DNA of 64,000 bases, from assembly GCF_004804275.1 (NCBI RefSeq), contig NZ_STGI01000005.1:124001-188000 (forward strand). The letters run 5' to 3'. The DNA comes from Herbaspirillum sp. ST 5-3. GTDB lineage: Bacteria > Pseudomonadota > Gammaproteobacteria > Burkholderiales > Burkholderiaceae_D. Of this stretch, positions 44,989-53,248 are shown in pieces; the first letter of the stretch is position 1; each line of letters begins with the position of its first letter. The position numbers were made by a program, and so were the translations under genes. The notes under the pieces are model-generated. The model did no database searches. It was not told where the DNA came from and saw only the letters and a list, made by a program, of their open reading frames with translations.

Positions 44989-47214
44989 TCAGGCTTGCGC
45001 GGCCTTCACCTTCAGGCGCCATGCATGCAGCAGCGGCTCGGTGTAGCCGCTCGGTTGCTCGATGCCCTTGAAGATCAGGTCGCGTGCGGCGCGATAGGCG
45101 AAGGATGCTTCATAGTTCGGCGCCATCGGCTTGTATGCCGGATCGCCGGCGTTCTGCTTGTCCACCACCTTGGCCATGCGCTGCAGGGTCTTGTGCACCT
45201 GGTCTGCGTTGACGATGCCGTGCAGCAGCCAGTTGGCGATGTGCTGGCTGGAGATGCGCAGCGTGGCGCGGTCTTCCATCAGGCCGATGTTATGGATGTC
45301 CGGCACCTTGGAGCAGCCGACGCCCTGGTCGACCCAGCGCACCACGTAGCCGAGAATGCCCTGGCAGTTGTTGTCCAGTTCCTGCTGAATCTCTTCGGCC
45401 GACCATGTCGGCTTGGCGACCACCGGGATTTGCAGAATGTCGTTCAACAGGCGTTCGATTTCGGCCGGCGCATCGATCTTCAGCAATTCCTTCTGAATCG
45501 CGAACACATCGACCTGGTGGTAGTGCAGCGCATGCAGGGTCGCGGCGGTCGGCGATGGCACCCACGCAGTGTTGGCGCCGGTCTTCGGATGACCGATCTT
45601 CTGTTCCATCATCGCAGCCATCAGGTCAGGCATGGCCCACATGCCCTTGCCGATCTGCGCACGGCCGGACAGGCCGCTGGACAGGCCGGTCAGCACATTG
45701 CTGCGCTCATAGGCGGACAGCCAGGTGCTGGTCTTCATGTCGCCCTTGCGCATCATCGGGCCGGCCACCATGGCGGTATGCATCTCGTCGCCGGTGCGGT
45801 CGAGGAAGCCGGTATTGATGAAGGCGATGCGCGCTTCGGCTTCCTTGATGCAGGCCTTGAGGTTGACGCTGGTACGGCGCTCTTCGTCCATGATGCCGAG
45901 CTTGACGGTGTTGGCGGGCAGGCCGAGCATGGCTTCGACGCGCGAAAACAGTTCGTTGGCGAAGGCGACTTCCGCCGGGCCGTGCATCTTCGGCTTGACG
46001 ATATACACCGAGCCGGTGCGCGAGTTGCTGATGGTCTGGCCAGCCTTGCGCTTCATGTCGTGCAGAGCGATCGTGACGGTCACGACCGCATCCATGATGC
46101 CTTCCGGGATTTCCTTGCCATTTTCCAGCAGGATCGCGGGGTTGGTCATTAGGTGACCGACGTTACGCACAAACAGCAGTGAACGGCCGTGCATGGTGAC
46201 CACGCCATCCCTGGCATCGGTCGCGCCGACTGCGGCGGTGTACTTGCGGTCTTCGTTCAGGGCACGGTCGAAGGTCTTGCCGCCCTTGCTGACGGTTTCC
46301 ACCAGCGTGCCTTGCAGGATGCCCAGCCAGTTGCCGTAGGCGAGGACCTTGTCTTCGGCGTCCACTGCTGCAACCGAGTCTTCCAGGTCGAGAATGGTGG
46401 ACAGCGCCGCTTCGCAGATCACGTCGGCCACGCCGGCGGCGTCCTCGCTGCCGATCCTGGTCGAACGATCGATGCGGATGTCGATATGCAGGCCGTTATT
46501 CTTCAGCAGCACCGACGACGGGTTTTCCGCGTCGCCCTGATAGCCGATGAACTTGTTCTCGTCCTTCAGGCCGGAAGTGCTGCCGTCCTTCAGGGTGACG
46601 ACCAGTTTGCCGTCCACGACGCGGTAAGCGGTCGAGTCGGTATGCGAGCCCTTGGCCAGCGGCGCGGTGCGATCGAGCACGTAGCGTGCATATTCGATGA
46701 CCTTGGCGCCGCGCACCGGGTTGTAGCTCTCGCCCTTCTTGCCGACCTTGGTCGCACCGTTGGTCTCGGGCAGCACGTCGGTTCCGTACAGGGCGTCATA
46801 CAGCGAGCCCCAGCGTGCGTTGGCGGCGTTCAGCGCATAGCGTGCGTTGAGGATCGGAACCACCAGTTGCGGACCGGCTTGCAGCGCCAGTTCGGCGTCG
46901 ACATTGGCGGTAGTGGACTGCACGTCCTGCGGCGCCGGCACCAGGTAGCCGATCGATTCCAGGAATTCGCGGTAGGCCGGCATGTTCTTGATCGGGCCCG
47001 GATGGGCGCGATGCCACTGGTCCAATTCGGTTTGCAGGCGGTCGCGCTCAGCCAGCAGTGCAGCATTCTTGGGAGCCAGGTCGTGGGCGATGGCGTCGAA
47101 GCCCTTCCAGAACGTGGCGCTGTCGATGCCGGTACCCGGCAGGACCTGGTCTTCGATGAAGCGATACAAAACTGTGGCCACTTGAAGTCGGTGGGCAGCG
47201 GTGCGTGCAGTCAT
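44989..47214 (-). CDS. glcB: Malate synthase G
   Basis: A 741-residue monomeric malate synthase that condenses glyoxylate with acetyl-CoA to malate in the glyoxylate/glycolate pathway. Landmarks are [16 protein letters not shown] (substrate Mg site region), [33 protein letters not shown] (about 435-453), [16 protein letters not shown], and the C-terminal catalytic [22 protein letters not shown] with Glu-Asp. ATG 47214 has a gagga ribosome site; ATG 47241 upstream is less likely. It appears monocistronic with its own terminator. Confidence 0.96.
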   Translation of the reverse strand: MTARTAAHRLQVATVLYRFIEDQVLPGTGIDSATFWKGFDAIAHDLAPKNAALLAERDRLQTELDQWHRAHPGPIKNMPAYREFLESIGYLVPAPQDVQSTTANVDAELALQAGPQLVVPILNARYALNAANARWGSLYDALYGTDVLPETNGATKVGKKGESYNPVRGAKVIEYARYVLDRTAPLAKGSHTDSTAYRVVDGKLVVTLKDGSTSGLKDENKFIGYQGDAENPSSVLLKNNGLHIDIRIDRSTRIGSEDAAGVADVICEAALSTILDLEDSVAAVDAEDKVLAYGNWLGILQGTLVETVSKGGKTFDRALNEDRKYTAAVGATDARDGVVTMHGRSLLFVRNVGHLMTNPAILLENGKEIPEGIMDAVVTVTIALHDMKRKAGQTISNSRTGSVYIVKPKMHGPAEVAFANELFSRVEAMLGLPANTVKLGIMDEERRTSVNLKACIKEAEARIAFINTGFLDRTGDEMHTAMVAGPMMRKGDMKTSTWLSAYERSNVLTGLSSGLSGRAQIGKGMWAMPDLMAAMMEQKIGHPKTGANTAWVPSPTAATLHALHYHQVDVFAIQKELLKIDAPAEIERLLNDILQIPVVAKPTWSAEEIQQELDNNCQGILGYVVRWVDQGVGCSKVPDIHNIGLMEDRATLRISSQHIANWLLHGIVNADQVHKTLQRMAKVVDKQNAGDPAYKPMAPNYEASFAYRAARDLIFKGIEQPSGYTEPLLHAWRLKVKAAQA

Positions 47215-47531
47215 GGGAATCCTCGTATGTTGTTGCAACAAAAAATAGAAAGGGAAAAAGTCAAATCAAAGCGGCTGCGGGCACGTCATCCCTGCTCGCG
47301 ATCTGCTTGTCGCGCCACAACACAGCTGGCGCATTGCCTGAAAAGGATTGAATTGGAGTATATGAGATCAAAAAGTGAGCTAGTACATGATTTTGTCACA
47401 TCATTTGTGAGTTTTTGTAAAAAATCGACGGTTTGTTCTCACGGATAGTCTCCTGCGAAGCCGCCACGGAGAAACGGCGCGAAAAGACAACAGTGTGTAC
47501 ACTACCGCGCTACCGTTTTTTTGCCTGGCCC
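47215..47531. other. Divergent regulatory region of glcB and the ParB-domain gene
   Basis: A/T-rich intergenic DNA with a small dyad, tcacatcatttgtga (47396-47410), flanked by further tgtgag/ctcac-like half-sites. It could bind a regulator of glcB, but no known operator is matched. No gene is supported. Confidence 0.4.
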
Positions 47532-48341
47532 ATGACGATCACTATCAACGAAGACCTCCGCGCCTATATCGATCCGCTGACAGAAGACGAATACGCGGCG
47601 CTGGAACGCAGTTTACTCTCCGAGGGATGCCGCGATGCGCTGGTATTGTGGGGCGACCTTCTGGTGGACGGGCACAACCGCTACAGCATCTGCCAGAAGC
47701 ACGGCATCCCTTTCAATACCGTACAAAACCAGACCTTCCAGTCCATGGACGATGTGCACCTGTGGATGATCGACAATCACCTCGGGCGGCGCAGCGTGTC
47801 GGATTTCCAGCGCGGCGTGCTCGCATTGCGAAAGAAAGAAATCGTCGCCGCGCGTCTGGCACAGGCGCAGGCCCAGCAACCGGCTGCAGAGCCGGCCGCC
47901 GCCGAAGCCGCCGCACCATCCAGCACTGCTCCGGTGTTGACGCGCGAAGCGGTTGCGCGTGCAGCCCGGGTAAGCAGTGCGACGCTCGGTCAGATCGAGA
48001 AAATCCAGAAAACGGCCGCGCCCGAACTGGTCAGCGCTGTCAAGGCGGGCGTGATTTCCATTAATGCCGCGGCGGCAGTCGCCTCCTTGCCCGGCGAGAA
48101 GCAGGTCGCGGCAGTCGCCGGCGGCAAGAAGGAACTGCGCCAGGTGGCGCGACAGGTGCGCGAGGCCCGGCTGCCACCCAAGCCGGAACCGGCGCCGCCG
48201 CCCAGCGACGCCACACCCGAGCAACTTGAAATTCATCGCCTGACGCTATTGGTTACCAGGCTCACGGAAGAACGCGATCAGCTGAAAAAGAAGGTGCAGC
48301 ACTTGACGATCGCGCTTGCAGAGGCTCGCGGCGAGCAATAG
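47532..48341 (+). CDS. ParB N-terminal-domain protein, chromosomal orphan
   Basis: A 269-residue protein. The ParB/sulfiredoxin-like domain (about residues 5-95) holds LVLWGDLLVDGHNRYSICQKHGIPF. An Ala/Pro/Gln-rich linker, a helix-turn-helix-like segment (VARAARVSSATLGQIEKI, about 140-157) and a C-terminal coiled coil (about 235-265) follow. No ParA partner is next to it, so it is unlikely to be a normal partition protein; it may be a DNA-binding regulator derived from mobile DNA. The ATG at 47532 gives the family-like N-terminus. Confidence 0.8.
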   Translation: MTITINEDLRAYIDPLTEDEYAALERSLLSEGCRDALVLWGDLLVDGHNRYSICQKHGIPFNTVQNQTFQSMDDVHLWMIDNHLGRRSVSDFQRGVLALRKKEIVAARLAQAQAQQPAAEPAAAEAAAPSSTAPVLTREAVARAARVSSATLGQIEKIQKTAAPELVSAVKAGVISINAAAAVASLPGEKQVAAVAGGKKELRQVARQVREARLPPKPEPAPPPSDATPEQLEIHRLTLLVTRLTEERDQLKKKVQHLTIALAEARGEQ

Positions 48342-48680
48342 CCTGCTGCGCACTCGCGTGATCTCTTGTCACGCTTTCCATGCTCCCGCTTGTGCTGATT
48401 GCACATTGATATCGCAGGACGAAGAAAGTCATTCCGACAGAAAGGGTTGGCATACAGGCCAGCCCTTTTTTATTTCGCAAGCTTGTCGCTTGCCGATGCG
48501 TCGAAATCCCCCGATTTAGTCTCCTTCAAGAAACTTTCTGTCGATCAACTTGTCTTTCTTTCGGTCATTCCGCCCGATGGCTTTGCAAGATGATATTTGT
48601 CCTTAGGCACCAATGAGTAAGGTACGCCTTGGATAAAGCCTTTCTCGCGCTTGCCGGGCTCACTTACCCTGATACCTGTT
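48342..48680. other. Intergenic stretch between the ParB-domain gene and the SGNH gene
   Basis: Apart from the terminator at 48442-48475, nothing clear is seen. Short open frames on both strands lack support. Confidence 0.5.
48442..48475 (+). terminator. Rho-independent terminator
   Basis: The stem gggttggc/gccagccc (one G-U pair) is flanked by aa and followed by six T. It lies about 100 bases after the ParB-domain gene on the same strand. Confidence 0.8.
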
Positions 48681-49613
48681 ATGAAACTATCCGCACTCGT
48701 CGCCGCCATTCCTTTCCTGCTCGCTGCCTGCGGAGGAGGCGGCAGTGATGCCACCACCTCCGGCAATACGCAATCCCTCCAATCGGCGATAGTGGCACAG
48801 CCGGCTGCCGCAACGGCAACGGCAGCGGCAACAACGCCCTCGACAGCGGCGACGGCATCAGCGGCTCAGGATGCGCCCGCGACAACGCCATCCGCTTCCG
48901 CGCCGCAGCCGTCGGCGGAATCGGCGCCAACGCAAGCACAGGCCCCTGCGCAATCCGCCCCAACACAGGTTTCCGCACCAGTTCAAGAACCCGCTGCAAC
49001 CACATCCCCTTCGAGCACGACGACCACTGCCCCGGCAAATAACACGCCGGTGCTGGTTGAATACTACGGCGACTCGATCATCTGGGGCTGGCTGCCGAAC
49101 AACGACTGGGTACGTGTCGAGAGCCCCGCTCCTGCGGTGTTCGCCGCCGATACCGGCCTGACGGTACACAACATGGGCAGCCCCGGCCGCCTCGCGGAAG
49201 CCGCGCTTGCCGGCGACGGCGTCTATCCGGCATGGAACCAGCAAATGGCACAGTCGAAGGCGACGCACGTCATCATCGAATATCACTCGCACGACACGGT
49301 GGCCAACACAACGTCGCGCGTGCGGCAACTGATCCAGATCGCCAAGGCCAATGGCAAGAAGGTGATCGTCGAAACGATCGGGCCGGGATATCACTCCGGC
49401 GACCTGAGCTTTGAGCAGATCACCCAGGCGCAGCGCGACGCGGCAGCGGCCGAGAACGTCCCCGTCATCGACCAGACCGCCTACCTCCAGCAATACCTCG
49501 CCAGCAGCGGCAAGGGCGTGTGGGACATTTGCCCGGACGGCCTGCATCCGGATCAGACGACGTACATCCTGAAGGGACATTACGCGGCCAAGCAATTTGC
49601 AGCCATGAAGTAA
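48681..49613 (+). CDS. SGNH/GDSL-type hydrolase lipoprotein
   Basis: A 310-residue lipoprotein with signal peptide and LLAAC lipobox (Cys17), a long Ala/Thr/Pro/Ser spacer (about 25-120), then an SGNH hydrolase domain. The catalytic Ser is in GDS (130-132), a Gly/Asn block reads TVHNMGSPGRLAEAAL, the third block HSHDTV takes the place of G-x-N-D, and the Asp-His pair is DGLHPD (Asp286, His289). It is probably an esterase or deacetylase acting on envelope polysaccharide or peptidoglycan. The start with cttacc upstream has a poor ribosome site. Confidence 0.8.
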   Translation: MKLSALVAAIPFLLAACGGGGSDATTSGNTQSLQSAIVAQPAAATATAAATTPSTAATASAAQDAPATTPSASAPQPSAESAPTQAQAPAQSAPTQVSAPVQEPAATTSPSSTTTTAPANNTPVLVEYYGDSIIWGWLPNNDWVRVESPAPAVFAADTGLTVHNMGSPGRLAEAALAGDGVYPAWNQQMAQSKATHVIIEYHSHDTVANTTSRVRQLIQIAKANGKKVIVETIGPGYHSGDLSFEQITQAQRDAAAAENVPVIDQTAYLQQYLASSGKGVWDICPDGLHPDQTTYILKGHYAAKQFAAMK

Positions 49614-49673
49614 GCTCGCGCCGGAAGGCAACAACGGCATAATACGTACCGACTCAACGCTGAGAGGACGGAC

Positions 49674-51062
49674 ATGATGATGCTTCGATTGCTGCACTTC
49701 CGGATGACGACGGGCTGGCTGCTATTCCTTGCGGCGGCAAGCACGGCCGCTTTTTCGCCGTCGGCGCACGCATGGAGCAATCACGCCCTGGGGACATGGC
49801 AGGCGCTTGCGTCGGCTGACGAAGTCGCGAATGCCGCACCGGTTCGGGTCGAAGGCCTGGACGCTTTTCTGGCTGCGGAGGGGCCGGCGCTCGAACGCCT
49901 GCTGGATGCGGAAGAAAGCTGGGCCAGGAGCAATGTGCCGCACTACCCTGCGCGCCCCGCCGCCTTGGCCTTCAAGGCGGATGGCAGCGCACCCGAGATG
50001 CGCCGCCGATTCATCGCGGCACTGCGGATCAACCCGGCATCCCGGCTGACGCTCTTCATGCAGGTCCGCCCCGGAACCGCGGTTCCCGCGTCGGCCGCCA
50101 TGCCGAGGTCCGAAGTAACGACGGTCGGCCAGCGCGACGATCACAACAAGGCCGCCTTCCTGCGCTTGCACGAGGGCGACCTGGTCACCCCACTGGACGT
50201 GACGGCGACCGCATCGGACGAGCCGGATTTCGGTTTGGACATCGGCATTTGGGCGGACAACGGCACCAGCTACGGCAGACAATACGGCTTCGGGAAACAG
50301 CCGTTCGGCAATCCCGCGCTCGAATTTTCCAGTCAGGCGCCGATGCACATGGGCTTTTTTCACGAGCAATGGATCGTGTACAAGGCCGCGCCATTCCTGC
50401 TGCGTACCTATCCGGAATACCGGATCCACCTCTACCAGACCCTGGCGCGCCACGCGCTGCGTAGCGGCCATCCCTACTGGGGCTGGCGGTTTGCGGGATG
50501 GGCGCTGCACTATGTGCAAGACCTGACCCAGCCATATCACGCCCGCGTCGTCCCCGGCGTCGGAACGGCCACGCTGCTATGGACCAACTCGCTCGCCCTG
50601 CTCGGAATGACGACGCAGAAGGAGCATGCCATCACGCTCGTATCGAACCGGCACCAGGCGCTGGAAAACTACCAGGTCCGCCGAATGCGGGATGCCTATG
50701 CCAGAAAGGATGACAAGGACGCACTCCTGCTTGCCGCACGCGACGCCACCGATGACAAGCGCTATCCGCGCTACACCGATGCCGCAGTACGGGCATCCAT
50801 CACGCAGCAATCGCACGCCGCCGCGGACGCCACCGACGCCGCCCTGGAGCGCGGAATACCGCCGAAATACATCTCCGATCCCGATTACGTGATGACCGCC
50901 TCCGGTTCCGACGTCGACCTGTATGCGCTGGTGTCCGCCGGCCCGCAAGCGGCGCGCGACGAGATGACGACGCTGGTTGCGGGACTGATGAAGAACTTCG
51001 GCATCCACTCGCGCCTGTTCATCCGCGCGCTGGCTGAAGGGGCGCAGGCCGGAGCCAATTGA
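49674..51062 (+). CDS. Exported protein related to zinc-dependent phospholipase C/P1 nuclease fold
   Basis: A 462-residue secreted protein. The signal peptide ends at about residue 33 (SAHA), so the mature protein starts with Trp34. Members of the zinc phospholipase C family use this N-terminal Trp and nearby His (His37) as metal ligands. The motif HYVQDLTQPYH (His279, Asp283, His289) gives further expected ligands, and DDHNKAAFLRLH (about 160-171) may add more. Enzyme activity is inferred. The gene follows the SGNH lipoprotein by 60 bases with a gagagga ribosome site, so the two may work together on lipids or envelope. Confidence 0.7.
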   Translation: MMMLRLLHFRMTTGWLLFLAAASTAAFSPSAHAWSNHALGTWQALASADEVANAAPVRVEGLDAFLAAEGPALERLLDAEESWARSNVPHYPARPAALAFKADGSAPEMRRRFIAALRINPASRLTLFMQVRPGTAVPASAAMPRSEVTTVGQRDDHNKAAFLRLHEGDLVTPLDVTATASDEPDFGLDIGIWADNGTSYGRQYGFGKQPFGNPALEFSSQAPMHMGFFHEQWIVYKAAPFLLRTYPEYRIHLYQTLARHALRSGHPYWGWRFAGWALHYVQDLTQPYHARVVPGVGTATLLWTNSLALLGMTTQKEHAITLVSNRHQALENYQVRRMRDAYARKDDKDALLLAARDATDDKRYPRYTDAAVRASITQQSHAAADATDAALERGIPPKYISDPDYVMTASGSDVDLYALVSAGPQAARDEMTTLVAGLMKNFGIHSRLFIRALAEGAQAGAN

Positions 51063-51107
51063 GGTTCGCAGGGAGCACAAGCTTCGGGAGACTGCGCCCT
51101 TCCTCGC

Positions 51108-52019
51108 TCAATACCTGTCCCAAGGCGGCACCGGTCCGAAATGCGCCATCAGGTGATCGATGAACGCGCGCACCTTCGGCTGCATGTATTTGTTCGGCAT
51201 ATAGGTCATGTAGAGCGACATGCCGGGATTGGCAATGCTGTCGGGCAGGATCTCCTGCAAGCGCCCGCTCTTCAGGTACTGGCCGACGATATAGGTCGGA
51301 AGCATCAGGATGCCCATGCCATCGAGTGCCAGCTGGATCATCACCTCGGAACTGTTGACCCGGCATTTCCCCTGCAGGTGGAGATGGACTTCCTTGTTGC
51401 CGACGACATAGCGCCAGCCGCTGCGCAAGGCAGGTATGTCCTGATAGACCAGGCAATGATGCTCACGCAAGTCCTGCGGCGTCTCCGGCGTGCCGTGGCG
51501 TTCCAGATAGGCGGGAGCAGCGCAGGTCACCCAGCGCACCGGCGCGATCTGGCGCGCAACCATGTTCGGCGCCGGACGATCCGTAATGCGTATCGCCAGG
51601 TCGTAGCCCTCTTCCACCAGATCGACCACGCGGTCGCTCGCATTCAACTCCACTTCGACCTGGTCATGCTGCTGCAGGAAAGCGCCGAGTGCCGGCGCAA
51701 GATGCAGTGATGCGAAGATCACCGGCGATGTCACGCGCAGCACGCCGCGCGGTTCCGCCTGCAGGTGCGTTACGGTTTCCGTCGCGGCATCGATCTCCTG
51801 CGCGATGCGCGCGCAATGCTCGTAATAGGCGGCGCCGATTTCCGTCAGGCTCAGGCGGCGCGTGGTGCGGTTCAACAGACGCACGCCCAGCGCCTGTTCC
51901 AGGCTGCTGACCTGTTTGCTGACCAGCGACTTCGAGGTCGCGAGTTCCAGCGCCGCCGCAGAAAAGCTCTTGGCTTCCACTACCTTGGCAAAGGTCATCA
52001 TTTCCGCCAGTCGTTCCAT
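51108..52019 (-). CDS. LysR-family transcriptional regulator
   Basis: A 303-residue LysR regulator of the CrgA/AaeR-like subgroup. The winged helix-turn-helix lies at about residues 1-62 (MTFAKVVEAKSFSAAALEL, LVSKQVSSLEQALGVRLLNRTTRR), and the effector domain at about 90-300. ATG 52019 gives the standard start; the longer open frame to 52190 runs through the divergent promoter. Its target is probably the divergent DUF2917-GNAT pair. Confidence 0.93.
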   Translation of the reverse strand: MERLAEMMTFAKVVEAKSFSAAALELATSKSLVSKQVSSLEQALGVRLLNRTTRRLSLTEIGAAYYEHCARIAQEIDAATETVTHLQAEPRGVLRVTSPVIFASLHLAPALGAFLQQHDQVEVELNASDRVVDLVEEGYDLAIRITDRPAPNMVARQIAPVRWVTCAAPAYLERHGTPETPQDLREHHCLVYQDIPALRSGWRYVVGNKEVHLHLQGKCRVNSSEVMIQLALDGMGILMLPTYIVGQYLKSGRLQEILPDSIANPGMSLYMTYMPNKYMQPKVRAFIDHLMAHFGPVPPWDRY

Positions 52020-52152
52020 AGTAGTTCCCTTTGATTGTCCACCCATGGAAACAATATTATTCCAATTTGCATAATTGTAAATCCATGAGAACAAATCATA
52101 CTGTGCTTCATGGGGCCAAACGCCTCTAACCGATCGAAACAAGGAGATCGCC

Positions 52153-52536
52153 ATGCATGCCACAGTCCACAAGACCTTCGCGGCCGACAAGCATCATGAT
52201 CGTGATGACGCTGCGCCCGAATCACTGCTGAAACTCAACCCCGCCGGGGAATTGGTCCGTCTGCAAGCCAAACAACATCTGCGCCTGCACAAGGCGACCG
52301 GCTGGACCGTCCGGGTGCTGGCCGGTGCTGTCTGGCTCACGCAGGACGGCGATATTCGCGACATCGTGCTGCAAGCCGGCGAGAGCTACGTGCTCGACCG
52401 CAAGGGCCCCGCACTCCTGTCGCCGTTCAAGGATGCGCAGATTTGCATACAGCGCGACACAAGCCGGCAAGCGGTATCCCGCAGCCCGCTGACGAGCAGC
52501 CTCTCGCCGGCCACGGCCTGCGCATTACTGGCATGA
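52153..52536 (+). CDS. DUF2917 domain protein
   Basis: A 127-residue small cytoplasmic protein with a cupin-like DUF2917 domain (about residues 30-95; VRVLAGAVWLTQDGDIRDIVLQAGESYVLD in parts). Such proteins commonly sit next to LysR regulators in Burkholderiales; function is unknown. It has an aaggaga ribosome site and precedes the GNAT gene by 13 bases, divergent from the LysR gene. Confidence 0.85.
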   Translation: MHATVHKTFAADKHHDRDDAAPESLLKLNPAGELVRLQAKQHLRLHKATGWTVRVLAGAVWLTQDGDIRDIVLQAGESYVLDRKGPALLSPFKDAQICIQRDTSRQAVSRSPLTSSLSPATACALLA

Positions 52537-52549
52537 AACGGAGGCGATC

Positions 52550-53233
52550 ATGCGCAGCCTTTTACCTGTTACGCTGACTTGGAGGCAGGTCCTGTCGTTC
52601 GCCCCCGCCGCCTCGTCGCCTGCGATGCTGCAGTCCGAGGTGCACGATACCTGGCGCTTGCACGATGGCACAGCAGTCACGCTGCGCGCGGCGCGCGAGG
52701 ACGATGGTGAACTGATGCAGGCATTCGTGCGCGGACTGTCGCAGGAGAGCCGCTACCATCGCTTCTTCTATCCCGCGCATGAGCTGCCGCCGAAAATGCT
52801 CGACCGCTTCACGCATAACGCGCCGGCCGCTGCAATGACGCTGCTGGCCTTCATTCAAAGGCAAGGCCGTGAAGTGATGATCGCGATGGCGCAATACGCT
52901 GCGGATCCCTATCCGAAACGTTGCGATTTCGCCGTTGTGGTCGGCGATGCATGGCAGCGCGAAGGTCTTGGCACCCGTTTGATTCAAACGCTCGTCTGCC
53001 TCGCACGCGAAGCCGGTTTTGAACGCGTCGAAGGCGACATCCTGGCAGAGAACAGAGCAATGCTGCGCCTGATGTCACGCATGGGATTCAGGCTGATGCA
53101 GCATGAGGATGGCCCGACTCTGGTGAGAGCAACGAAGGCGCTCGATGTGCCGGGATGGAAATGCTCTCCACTCACTGCACTGGCAAAGGCGGGCAACCAG
53201 GGATCGCGCATGCCATCGGCGGCATGCGCCTGA
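52550..53233 (+). CDS. GNAT-family N-acetyltransferase (Pat-like)
   Basis: A 227-residue acetyltransferase. The GNAT domain (about 40-205) contains LRAAREDDGELMQAFVRGLSQESRYHRFF in parts and the acetyl-CoA loop QREGLGTRL (about 141-149). It resembles the C-terminal domain of protein lysine acetyltransferase Pat, without the acyl-CoA-synthetase-like part. A substrate cannot be named. The start with ggaggcgatc as ribosome site is good, but the first 30 residues are less conserved in type and the domain could begin later. Confidence 0.85.
   Translation: MRSLLPVTLTWRQVLSFAPAASSPAMLQSEVHDTWRLHDGTAVTLRAAREDDGELMQAFVRGLSQESRYHRFFYPAHELPPKMLDRFTHNAPAAAMTLLAFIQRQGREVMIAMAQYAADPYPKRCDFAVVVGDAWQREGLGTRLIQTLVCLAREAGFERVEGDILAENRAMLRLMSRMGFRLMQHEDGPTLVRATKALDVPGWKCSPLTALAKAGNQGSRMPSAACA
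53206..53229. terminator. Hairpin between convergent GNAT gene and dnaE
   Basis: A perfect 9-bp stem (gcgcatgcc/ggcatgcgc) with a 6-base loop overlaps the end of the GNAT gene and lies 20 bases from the dnaE stop. It lacks a T-run, so it may be only a weak or Rho-assisted stop. Confidence 0.4.
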
Positions 53234-53248
53234 GACTGTGGACGTCGA

